DNA from: HGM11416 sp045596285
GTDB lineage: Bacteria > Bacillota > Clostridia > Christensenellales > Borkfalkiaceae
Direction: 5' to 3'
Length of the DNA: 20,368 nt
NCBI GenBank assembly: GCA_045596285.1
Contig: JAZOCA010000072.1
Coordinates: forward strand, 1 to 20,368
Shown piece after piece: positions 13,866 through 20,368 of the stretch. The notes under the pieces are model-generated. The model saw only the letters and a list, made by a program, of their open reading frames with translations. It did no database searches and was not told the origin of the DNA. Each line of letters opens with the position of its first letter. Positions within the stretch are counted from its first letter, which is position 1. The translations under genes and the position numbers were made by a program.

Positions 13866-15848
13866 TCACGCTTGTTCTTGTGATAAATTTTTTTCAATAA
13901 AATTTAATAAATCAATCAATTTAATTCCATCTAATGTATTTAAAGTTTTTTCGCTTGCCTGAAGATTAAATATCGTTTTATATTCATCAACAGTTAAATT
14001 CAATAAAGCCTCAAGCCCTGTATCCTTTAAAGTCTGGTAAAATAATCCTTCCAAAAGTATATCGTCTATCGTTGAAATCTTTAAACTGTGATTGCTTGAA
14101 TTTATTTCCGTTGGCAAGAATAAATCGCCAATAGTAACGTTATCAAATAAACTGTTAAACGGAATTTTATCGCCAAATATTTCTTCAAGCGTTCTATCTT
14201 TATTACTTTCAATAATTTCTTCAAGCGCTATTTTTATTTCTTCAACTATTTGACTTATTTGTCCGTTTGCTAGAGCTATTGCATCAAACAATTCTTCGAT
14301 GCTTATCGTGGATTTATCAACAATATCACAAATAATTAAATGCAAATCCCCTACCGTTAAGTTCTTTAAAAATTCAGTATCTTCAAAACCTAAAGATAGT
14401 GCACAATCGCTTATATATCCATTCAAGTATCCGTCAACCGTATCCATAGTAAGTGATTTATTATCACCTAAAAATTGCCTAATAGAATGCAAATCTCCCT
14501 TTACAAATGACGCTATGGCATTTGATAATTCATCAATAAAAGCAACGGCTTCAGAATTCGTTTTGTCACATTCAAAGAATGTAATCAAGTAATTATTAAT
14601 GCTTTGATTTAATAGGCTGTTTGCCTGTTCCAAATACTCTACTGCTTCATAGTAATAAATAATTAAATTAGAATATCTAGTCGCCTTTTCATGGGAATCC
14701 TGAACTTCATTTTCATCCATGAAATCTTTTATTATCTTGTAAAAATTTGCATCTTGATTTATAACAAGTTCTCCTAAATTGCCATCTAAAAGATCCTTGA
14801 GATTATTTCCCCATTCTTGTATTCTTGTTATTTCTTCAGGCTCGACGTTAGTTGAATCGATAGTTAATACTGTAACTATCGACGTTATTACTTTATCTAC
14901 GTCAAAAGTTTTCGTTACTGTTATAAAATCACCTATATTTACGCCGTTATACCATTTCATAAGTTCTGCTTTAGCCATTACTATCGTTAGATCGTCTGAC
15001 GGCTGAGTGGAAAAATATGCATTAATTAAACTAAGAACAGAGGCACTTTTATTTACTTCTACAGAAACCAATTTCCCATTCAACACATTATTTAAAGCAG
15101 TACGAATTTCCGTGTATTTATTTTCACCCGAAAATTCCATAACGTCAATAACAAAATTAGTAATTTCATCAATGTCTGTTTCCTTGATAAATTGATCGAC
15201 AAAAGTGTAATCTCCGTTTGAAATGTCGTATAAATCAGAAACGGTAAGCTCGAAAGTTCTACTAAAAAGATTTTCTATTCCATCTGGTAAAAGAGGTAAA
15301 ACTTCAGAAAAACTTATTTTTAAGTCACTTTCAATAAAACTTACAACGGTTTTACTACCGTAAATTCTTATATCCGCTTCAGAAAGAGCCAAAGCTTGTT
15401 TACCTCCTACATCGTAATCATAAATCGCACAAGTGACCTTATTTAAGCGGGTTAACTCGCCATCCTTTGCTATGTACCAATTACCATCTGAATAATAACC
15501 AACGTCTATAAAACTTGATAAAAGCGTTTGAGCAAGATCCCCAACTCTAACGTCGTTCATAATTTTGTATAATCCAGAATATTCACCATCTGCTATCAGG
15601 TAAACGTCTTTAAGTGTCACACTATTAAAATTTTCATTTACCTTATCGAAAACAGGATCTATATCGATTTTAAATATTTCCGGTTGATCATTAGCAGAAT
15701 TACTTGAAGACGATCCTAAAGGACTGCTTTGGGATAGAGATGAAGAATTATCCTTAGACGAAAATCCCCCAGCTAAAGCAACTATTCCCACGCTTATTCC
15801 GGCAGCGGCTATAACAGCAAGCGCGATAAGTAAAATTTTCTTCTTCAT
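13866..15848 (-). CDS. Exported repeat protein of unknown function
   Basis: This 660-residue protein opens with MKKKILLIALAVIAAAG and a hydrophobic core to about residue 27. The hydrophobic end (IVALAGG) could be a signal-peptidase site or a membrane anchor, and there is no lipobox Cys. A Ser/Asn-rich linker spans ~30-55. The remainder is acidic and repetitive. A motif of the form (T/R/N)-(V/I/L)-(G/S/K)-(D/E)-(L/V/F) recurs at about 78-82, 101-105, 202-206, 304-308, 358-361, 498-502 and 572-576, spaced unevenly within helical segments. No enzyme motif, sortase signal or known anchor was seen. It is probably a surface or cell-envelope protein. The ATG at 15848 has AAGGAG upstream. It is monocistronic with a very strong promoter. 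Confidence 0.88.
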   Translation of the reverse strand: MKKKILLIALAVIAAAGISVGIVALAGGFSSKDNSSSLSQSSPLGSSSSNSANDQPEIFKIDIDPVFDKVNENFNSVTLKDVYLIADGEYSGLYKIMNDVRVGDLAQTLLSSFIDVGYYSDGNWYIAKDGELTRLNKVTCAIYDYDVGGKQALALSEADIRIYGSKTVVSFIESDLKISFSEVLPLLPDGIENLFSRTFELTVSDLYDISNGDYTFVDQFIKETDIDEITNFVIDVMEFSGENKYTEIRTALNNVLNGKLVSVEVNKSASVLSLINAYFSTQPSDDLTIVMAKAELMKWYNGVNIGDFITVTKTFDVDKVITSIVTVLTIDSTNVEPEEITRIQEWGNNLKDLLDGNLGELVINQDANFYKIIKDFMDENEVQDSHEKATRYSNLIIYYYEAVEYLEQANSLLNQSINNYLITFFECDKTNSEAVAFIDELSNAIASFVKGDLHSIRQFLGDNKSLTMDTVDGYLNGYISDCALSLGFEDTEFLKNLTVGDLHLIICDIVDKSTISIEELFDAIALANGQISQIVEEIKIALEEIIESNKDRTLEEIFGDKIPFNSLFDNVTIGDLFLPTEINSSNHSLKISTIDDILLEGLFYQTLKDTGLEALLNLTVDEYKTIFNLQASEKTLNTLDGIKLIDLLNFIEKNLSQEQA

Positions 15849-15942
15849 TAACTTTCTCCTTTTATCAGATATTCAACCCAACATCCATCTATAATTAAAC
15901 GTTTTTTAACCTATATTTATTGATTACGTCTACTTATTATTA

Positions 15943-15971
15943 ATTTTATTACTAAAAGCATAATTTGTCAA
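15943..15971 (-). promoter_or_regulatory. Near-consensus promoter of the exported repeat protein gene
   Basis: On the minus strand there is a perfect -35 TTGACA (15966-15971), a 17-nt spacer and a -10 TAAAAT (15943-15948). The predicted start near 15936 leaves a leader of about 88 nt, in which I see no strong structure. It is the best promoter in the window and lies directly after the rnpB terminator. Confidence 0.88.
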
Positions 15972-15991
15972 TCCATTTCAATAAAAAGCAT

Positions 15992-16018
15992 AAAAAAACT
16001 ATCGGCTAACTCCGATAG
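15992..16018 (-). terminator. Intrinsic terminator of rnpB
   Basis: The minus-strand RNA forms CUAUCGG-AGUUAG-CCGAUAG, a 7-bp stem and 6-nt loop, followed by U7. It lies 13 nt after the 3' end of the RNase P RNA. Confidence 0.92.
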
Positions 16019-16030
16019 CTTTTTATCAAA

Positions 16031-16377
16031 TGGGTTTGAGTCGACCTGTAAGCCGAGTTCTGTCTAGTGCGGTTATCTATCTAGACTTATCGTTGCCGAT
16101 AAGTTCAAGCGACCTTCGAATGAATATACCGGTCAAAGCCCCGATTGTATATTCCTATCTTGCTTCAGGTGGGGTTTACACAGCCTCCCGCGTTACCGTA
16201 GGAGCGGTGAGCTCTTACCTCGCCTTTTCATCCTTACCCCAAAGGGCGGTAATTTTCTGTTGCACTTTCCTTAAAGTCACCTTCACCGGCCGTTAGCCGG
16301 CACCCTGCTTTGTGAAGCTCGGACTTTCCTCGTGATGATTCCTTCATCATCCCGCAACCGCACAGTCGGCTCAAACT
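16031..16377 (-). ncRNA. rnpB: RNase P RNA, bacterial class A
   Basis: This is the catalytic RNA of RNase P, which trims 5' leaders from tRNA precursors. On the minus strand the hallmark core segments appear in order: GAGGAAAGUCCG about 45 nt from the 5' end, GGCCGGUGAAGGUG, a GGAAAGUGCAACAGAAA segment, GAGGUAAGAGCUCACC, and ACAGAACUCGGCUUACAGGUCGACUC at the 3' end. P1 is visible as GUUUGAG at the 5' end pairing with CUCAAAC at 16034-16040. The overall length of about 345 nt fits class A, the type found in many Clostridia, rather than the Bacillus-type class B. It has its own promoter and terminator. Confidence 0.97.
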
Positions 16378-16383
16378 TTCTAT

Positions 16384-16412
16384 ATTTTATCACACGCAAA
16401 CAAAAATGTAAA
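16384..16412 (-). promoter_or_regulatory. Promoter of rnpB
   Basis: On the minus strand there is a -35 TTTACA (16407-16412), a 17-nt spacer ending TGA (extended -10) and a -10 TAAAAT (16384-16389). The predicted start is near 16377, which matches the 5' end of the RNA structure. It begins 15 bp after the ddl stop, and I see no terminator between them. Confidence 0.85.
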
Positions 16413-16426
16413 GCGAAAAACAATGC

Positions 16427-17554
16427 TTATTTTTTTATGCCTGAAAAATCGCCGAACAACACGTTTGAAGAGTAAAAATCAATGTAATTATCTTCTCTTT
16501 TTTTTCTATCAATAGCTACTTCAATCAATTCCGTCAATATTTGTTTAAACTCTGAAAATTTACTACAAAACAAATAATACGCCATCGAGCCAGGTATTGA
16601 ATTTATTTCGTTTAAATAAATTTTTCCGTCGTGCAACAGATAATCAAAACGCACTATAGACGAAAATTCTAATTTTCTATATATTTTTTTACTACTTTCT
16701 TTAATAGTGTCAATTAATGAAACCGCTAAATCATTTGCGATTTTTCGATTATTCCCAACGGCTTTATCGTTAGAACCGTATTTATCATCAAACGATAAAA
16801 ACCCTGACGAATGCATTGCCTCTTCAACTTCAGAAACGGTAAGAGTGTTACCAACTCCTTCATAAACCGCGCAATTTAAATCTCTTGCCCCCTGCAAAAA
16901 TTTTTCACACACAACTTTATCGTCATAATTAAAAGCTTGAGTTAAGGCAGAAAATAATTCTTCCTTTTTGTCAACTTTTTTTATGCCTATGCTAGAGCCT
17001 AATCTTGCCGGTTTTACAATCAAGGGAAAGGCGAATCTATTAGACAAATAATCAATAATTACTTTTGATTTTTCGTAAAAGTGTTTTCTTTTAACGCAAA
17101 AATAATCAACTGTATTTATCTCTATTCCGTTTAATACCTTCTTCGTAAATTCCTTATCAATCGCAAGCGAAGAAGCAAATAAATCAGACCCAACGAAGGG
17201 TATGTTGCATAATCTTAACAACCCGATTAAAGTTCCGTCCTCCCCGCCCCTACCATGCATACAGTTAATACCGCAAAAAACCGTATAAGATTGCAATTTC
17301 TTTTTACTGTAAAAACAAACTACAGGCGATCCAGGTAAAAAGTAAATTTTGTTTAATTTGTTATAGTTGGGACTTCTATAGAAAGCAATGTTTCCTACGT
17401 CTTTTCCCGTATAAAACGCGCTTTGGTCATCTACGTATACAGGGATGGGATTATACAATTCTTTATCTAAACAATTAAAAGTTAATAAGCCCGTAATAAC
17501 TGAAATTTCACGCTCTGGCGATTTTCCGCCAAAAAAAACTAATATATTTTTAAT
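16427..17554 (-). CDS. ddl: D-alanine--D-alanine ligase, probable AUU start
   Basis: Ddl joins two D-alanines with ATP to give the dipeptide that MurF adds to the cell-wall precursor. From the proposed ATT at 17554 it is 375 residues, with the expected KNI-VFFGGKSPEREISVITG opening. HGRGGEDG is at 100-107, KPARLGSSIGI near 181-191, and the C-terminal RFDY...KIYLNEINSIPG carries the Mg-binding acidic residues. No ATG or TTG lies in the region. The only canonical alternative is GTG at 17563, but its G is the last base of the GGAGG ribosome-binding site, whereas ATT is 8 nt beyond it. It is 54 nt downstream of the MurF-like gene and functionally linked to it. Confidence 0.92.
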   Translation of the reverse strand: MKNILVFFGGKSPEREISVITGLLTFNCLDKELYNPIPVYVDDQSAFYTGKDVGNIAFYRSPNYNKLNKIYFLPGSPVVCFYSKKKLQSYTVFCGINCMHGRGGEDGTLIGLLRLCNIPFVGSDLFASSLAIDKEFTKKVLNGIEINTVDYFCVKRKHFYEKSKVIIDYLSNRFAFPLIVKPARLGSSIGIKKVDKKEELFSALTQAFNYDDKVVCEKFLQGARDLNCAVYEGVGNTLTVSEVEEAMHSSGFLSFDDKYGSNDKAVGNNRKIANDLAVSLIDTIKESSKKIYRKLEFSSIVRFDYLLHDGKIYLNEINSIPGSMAYYLFCSKFSEFKQILTELIEVAIDRKKREDNYIDFYSSNVLFGDFSGIKK

Positions 17555-17608
17555 AAAAAACACCTCCGCTAATTTTTAGCTTTGGTGAAAACAATATCTT
17601 TAGTTTTT

Positions 17609-19288
17609 TTAAGAAAATTTATCGGGTAAATCATTTTCAAATAATATTACGTCACCCTCTTTTATAATTTCATTTAACTTTTTCATTGCTGCGTCTAAAG
17701 TATTTGCATAAATTATTTTTTCTGGGTCAAATCCATTTTCAACCATTGCACTCTTGATAATTAGCGCAGCTATTCGACCTACTAAAACAGCAATATCACA
17801 TGAAGACGCAAGTTTTTTGCCAAGTCTATAGTTTTCCATATCTTCGGCAAAGCCCATTTCTACCATGCCTGGGGTTATTACAATTTTTCTACCCTTAAAT
17901 AAATTCAATACTTCCATCGCTGCATCAAAACCAACGGGATTACTGTTATAACTATCGTCTATGATAATAATGCCTCGATCGTTTTTTGTAACGCTTAGTC
18001 TATGTTCAACAGGAGTTACACGACTAATACCCGCGCTTATTTCAGGCAAAGATAAACCTATTTCATAGGCTATCGCAGCAGATATACATAAGTTAGAAAC
18101 GTTATGTCTGCCAAGTAACTGCGTTTTACATTCGATTTCTTCGCTGTGTACAACTAAAGTAAACCGCGTACCATCATGATCAACCGCAATATTTTTTGCG
18201 TATACTTCTGGTTTTAAAAAAAGATTAAGTCCGGCGGGAATACTTTTTATTTTACAATCAGAAAACAGTTCAGTTGTTTCTTCGTTATCAACAGTATACA
18301 CTACTGTTCCGCTACTCATACTTTCAACTAATTCATATTTAGTTTGTTTGATTGCGTTTAAAGTTCCAAAAGTTTCTAAATGTTGGTTAGTTATACCACT
18401 AATAATAGCATAATCAGGCTCTACGATTTTTGCTAATTTGCCTATATCTCCTATGCGACGAGCACCCATTTCTGCAATAAATACTTGATGCGTACTTTTA
18501 AGATATTTTACTGTTTTGCATATCCCCATAGGAGTGTTATATGAACTAGGGGTTGCTAATACCGAGTATTTTTCTTCTAAAATCGTTGTTAAAAATCTTT
18601 TTATAGAAGTTTTCCCATAGCTTCCTGTTATTCCTATTTTAATAAGATCATTTCGTTCTTTTAATCTATTAATGCACAAATTCACGTATTTTTTTTGCAC
18701 GTGAAGTTCATATGGTTTCGTTATATAATAACCAACTAAAACAAAAACGGGAATAAATAGTGGCATTAAGCAAATGGGTGCAAGTCTTATTCTTACAAGC
18801 AAAGAGTTTTCGCTAAAATAAAAGGCGAAAACATTTAAGCCTACGATTAAAGCAAAAGAAATGATAAACAAAAAAGCAAAATACGTTACAATAAGTCTAT
18901 TCATTCTAGCCGTATAAACAATAGGTATCTTCTTTTTACGTTTTTTATCCGCTCTAAAATAATTTAAAAGCAACACAACGTAAAAAATAAAACCTATGTA
19001 AAATATCCATGCTTTATCTACAAACGCAAATGCTATATTCGTAAGCAAAAAACCTAATATGCTTAACATGGATACCGTAGCAAGTCTATTCAAATATACG
19101 TTATCTCTTCTTCTAAGCCATTTGAAATAGCCAATCCCTTCATATCCCGATTGTTGCATAATTTGCAAGAACTTATATGAAGCAAGCAATAATAAAACGG
19201 CGTTGATAACACTCATCAAGAAATACGCGATAAGATTCCATGTTGTAAATAAATCTGCTATAGTGTTTTCGGTTGTAAAATATAGCAT
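17609..19288 (-). CDS. Membrane-anchored MurF-like Mur ligase
   Basis: This 559-residue protein has two parts. Residues ~1-195 contain about five membrane segments (roughly 17-38, 70-90, 92-111, 132-157, 168-188) separated by basic loops. Residues ~215-559 are a Mur ligase with P-loop GITGSYGKTS at 219-228, EMGARRIGDI at 273-282, HR at 429-430 and DDSYNSNP at 444-451. The C-terminus LFENDLPDKFS is typical of this Clostridia-type MurF-like group. The normal N-terminal UDP-substrate-binding domain of MurF is replaced by the membrane part. It probably adds D-Ala-D-Ala (made by the next gene, ddl) to UDP-MurNAc-tripeptide, or a related amidating step, at the membrane. Its ATG overlaps the hydrolase stop by one base. 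Confidence 0.88.
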   Translation of the reverse strand: MLYFTTENTIADLFTTWNLIAYFLMSVINAVLLLLASYKFLQIMQQSGYEGIGYFKWLRRRDNVYLNRLATVSMLSILGFLLTNIAFAFVDKAWIFYIGFIFYVVLLLNYFRADKKRKKKIPIVYTARMNRLIVTYFAFLFIISFALIVGLNVFAFYFSENSLLVRIRLAPICLMPLFIPVFVLVGYYITKPYELHVQKKYVNLCINRLKERNDLIKIGITGSYGKTSIKRFLTTILEEKYSVLATPSSYNTPMGICKTVKYLKSTHQVFIAEMGARRIGDIGKLAKIVEPDYAIISGITNQHLETFGTLNAIKQTKYELVESMSSGTVVYTVDNEETTELFSDCKIKSIPAGLNLFLKPEVYAKNIAVDHDGTRFTLVVHSEEIECKTQLLGRHNVSNLCISAAIAYEIGLSLPEISAGISRVTPVEHRLSVTKNDRGIIIIDDSYNSNPVGFDAAMEVLNLFKGRKIVITPGMVEMGFAEDMENYRLGKKLASSCDIAVLVGRIAALIIKSAMVENGFDPEKIIYANTLDAAMKKLNEIIKEGDVILFENDLPDKFS

Positions 19289-19992
19289 TATACTAAAAAC
19301 TCCCTAACAACGTTATTAAATTCCATGGGGCGTTCGGTAAAACAAAAATGACCGCATTCTCTCATAATATATTTTGAACAACTTGGAATATTTTTTACCA
19401 ATCGATCTGCAATATATAACGGAGTTTGATCGTCTTTTGCCCCAAAAATCGCAAAAGATCGCGCTTTTACATAAGGCAATATATCATCTAAATATTCATT
19501 CGTTACAAGTTTGAAAGACTTTTTCATTATATCGTCTAGCATATTGTAATCTGAAGAAAAAAAATGTCGCTCCAAATATTCTTTGGGAAAAAAAGGTTTA
19601 GCGATTTTGTATACTTTTCTTTTTAAAAATTTTCTCAAAGAAAAATGTGGTTTTAATCCAGCTGCCCCACAAAGAACAAGTTTATTGACGTTATCATTTA
19701 TAGCAGAACTCTTTAAAGCAATCCTGCATCCAAAAGAATGTGCTATAACGTTAACTTTTGTACCATATCTATGCACAACTGAACAAAACTCATTAATGTA
19801 ATCGTTTAAAGTATATGCAGACGTTGCCGGTTTATTGCTACCAAATCCGTATAAATCGTATGCTATAACTTTAAAATATTTTGAAAAAAATTTTATTTGA
19901 GAATAAAAAATCTCCTTATTACACATGAAGCCATGAAGCAAAACTAAAGGATCGCCTTTTCCTTCTTCTATTAACTGCAACGAATTATTCAC
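19288..19992 (-). CDS. Alpha/beta-hydrolase fold protein
   Basis: This is a 234-residue cytoplasmic hydrolase. LLHGF near residue 18-22 supplies the oxyanion region. The nucleophile elbow is AHSFG with S86, the acid is D187 in GAKDDQTP, and H215 follows in CGHFCFTERP, so the triad is complete. The lid region (about 113-175) is basic and helical. The substrate is not predictable. The start is GTG at 19992, directly after the rimI stop (no gap), with AAGG about 9 nt upstream. The stop overlaps the MurF-like start. Its tight coupling suggests a cell-envelope role, but that is only context. Confidence 0.9.
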   Translation of the reverse strand: MNNSLQLIEEGKGDPLVLLHGFMCNKEIFYSQIKFFSKYFKVIAYDLYGFGSNKPATSAYTLNDYINEFCSVVHRYGTKVNVIAHSFGCRIALKSSAINDNVNKLVLCGAAGLKPHFSLRKFLKRKVYKIAKPFFPKEYLERHFFSSDYNMLDDIMKKSFKLVTNEYLDDILPYVKARSFAIFGAKDDQTPLYIADRLVKNIPSCSKYIMRECGHFCFTERPMEFNNVVREFLV

Positions 19993-20368
19993 CTAAATTA
20001 ACCTTGCCATAACTATTGCATCTTCTGCATTCTCGTAATAATTTTTTCTTATGCCTACCTGGTTGAAGCCTATCTTTTCATATAGTCGACGAGCAGGATA
20101 ATTCGAAACCCTAACTTCAAGGTAAAACATGTTAACCCCCAAACGTGAAAGTTGCTCTATAAGTTGATTAATCATACTTTCAGCGATTTTTTTTCGTCTG
20201 AAGTTCGGGTGCACCGCAACAAGAGCAATATCAGCCTGATCCATACAATATATAGCGCCGACGTATCCTATTACTTGACAATTATCCTCTGCAACTAATC
20301 CGTAAAAATTTGGCGATGTAAACGTTTGCGCTATCATCTCTTCGTTCCACGGATATTCAAAACAAACC
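19993..20368 (-). CDS. rimI: Ribosomal protein S18 alanine N-acetyltransferase RimI (5' end outside window)
   Basis: RimI is a GNAT-fold enzyme that acetylates the N-terminal Ala of ribosomal protein S18. The frame is open to the window edge: upstream of the ATG at 20337 it encodes VCFEYPWNEE, which is the conserved (F)-PW-S/N-E-E segment of RimI. The true start is therefore beyond 20368 and this gene is incomplete here. Visible features are GLVAEDNCQVIGYVG, LVAVHPNFRRKKIAE, the EVRVSN..ARRLYEKIGF motif and a final YYEN.EDAIVMARL. The acetyl-CoA loop normally reads RxxGxG/A; here the Gly position is Lys (RRKKIA). It is coupled to the hydrolase. Confidence 0.93.
   Translation of the reverse strand, partial: VCFEYPWNEEMIAQTFTSPNFYGLVAEDNCQVIGYVGAIYCMDQADIALVAVHPNFRRKKIAESMINQLIEQLSRLGVNMFYLEVRVSNYPARRLYEKIGFNQVGIRKNYYENAEDAIVMARLI

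Noticed and set aside
17561..17563. GTG at 17563 as the ddl start
   Set aside because: It overlaps the last base of the GGAGG ribosome-binding site and has no other site upstream. The ATT 9 nt on fits both spacing and the family N-terminus.
20335..20337. ATG at 20337 as the start of the acetyltransferase
   Set aside because: The frame stays open to the window edge and the upstream codons encode the conserved RimI PW-N-E-E segment, so this Met is internal.
1..20368. Mobile element, prophage, defence system or CRISPR array
   Set aside because: No transposase, integrase, toxin-antitoxin, Cas or restriction motifs and no regularly spaced repeats were seen. The ATPase at 9608-10366 has no defence-type partner beside it; its neighbours are tldD/tldE.

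Overview
The window looks like an AT-rich chromosomal segment from an uncultured member of the Bacillota, most likely a Clostridia lineage (Christensenellales-like would fit, but this is inference). The reasons are the rimP-nusA-ylxR-ylxQ-infB operon next to a polC-type gene and ispG, an ECF vitamin transporter beside a type III pantothenate kinase, class A RNase P RNA, a membrane-anchored MurF-like ligase, and strong Shine-Dalgarno sites with many TTG/GTG starts. Every gene except one small Cys-rich ORF lies on the minus strand, so transcription runs from high to low coordinates. It is mostly housekeeping DNA: I see no transposase, integrase, phage gene, CRISPR array or tRNA.

Layout in the direction of transcription (right to left). 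(1) 20368-16427: rimI (its 5' end is outside the window), an alpha/beta hydrolase, a membrane-spanning MurF-like ligase and ddl, tightly packed; the last two serve peptidoglycan precursor synthesis. (2) 16377-16031: rnpB with its own promoter and terminator. (3) 15971-13819: a near-consensus promoter drives a 660-residue exported repeat protein of unknown function, ended by a terminator. (4) 13790-13073: a single SGNH/GDSL hydrolase. (5) 13013-9575: a tldD-tldE-ATPase operon, ended by a bidirectional terminator shared with the convergent Cys-rich membrane miniprotein (9306-9533, plus strand). (6) 9211-5095: a promoter and a structured leader of about 120 nt precede panT-coaX-ispG and a radically shortened PolC-like gene. 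(7) 5039-1: a promoter and a leader hairpin precede rimP-nusA-ylxR-ylxQ-infB, the translation/transcription-factor operon. It ends in a hairpin that is part of a perfect 60-bp palindrome at the window edge.

The most notable object is the gene at 5095-6624. It sits exactly where polC belongs, between ispG and rimP, and keeps the PolC N-terminal region, the OB fold and an intact DEDDh 3'-5' exonuclease. It lacks the PHP and polymerase domains altogether and carries a beta-clamp-binding-like pentapeptide (QTDMF) before the exonuclease. This would make it a stand-alone, clamp-tethered proofreading or repair exonuclease derived from PolC. Other points worth checking are the NusA-operon leader hairpin, the unassigned panT leader RNA, a probable AUU start for ddl, the exported repeat protein, and the Cys-rich miniprotein beside the TldD/E operon.
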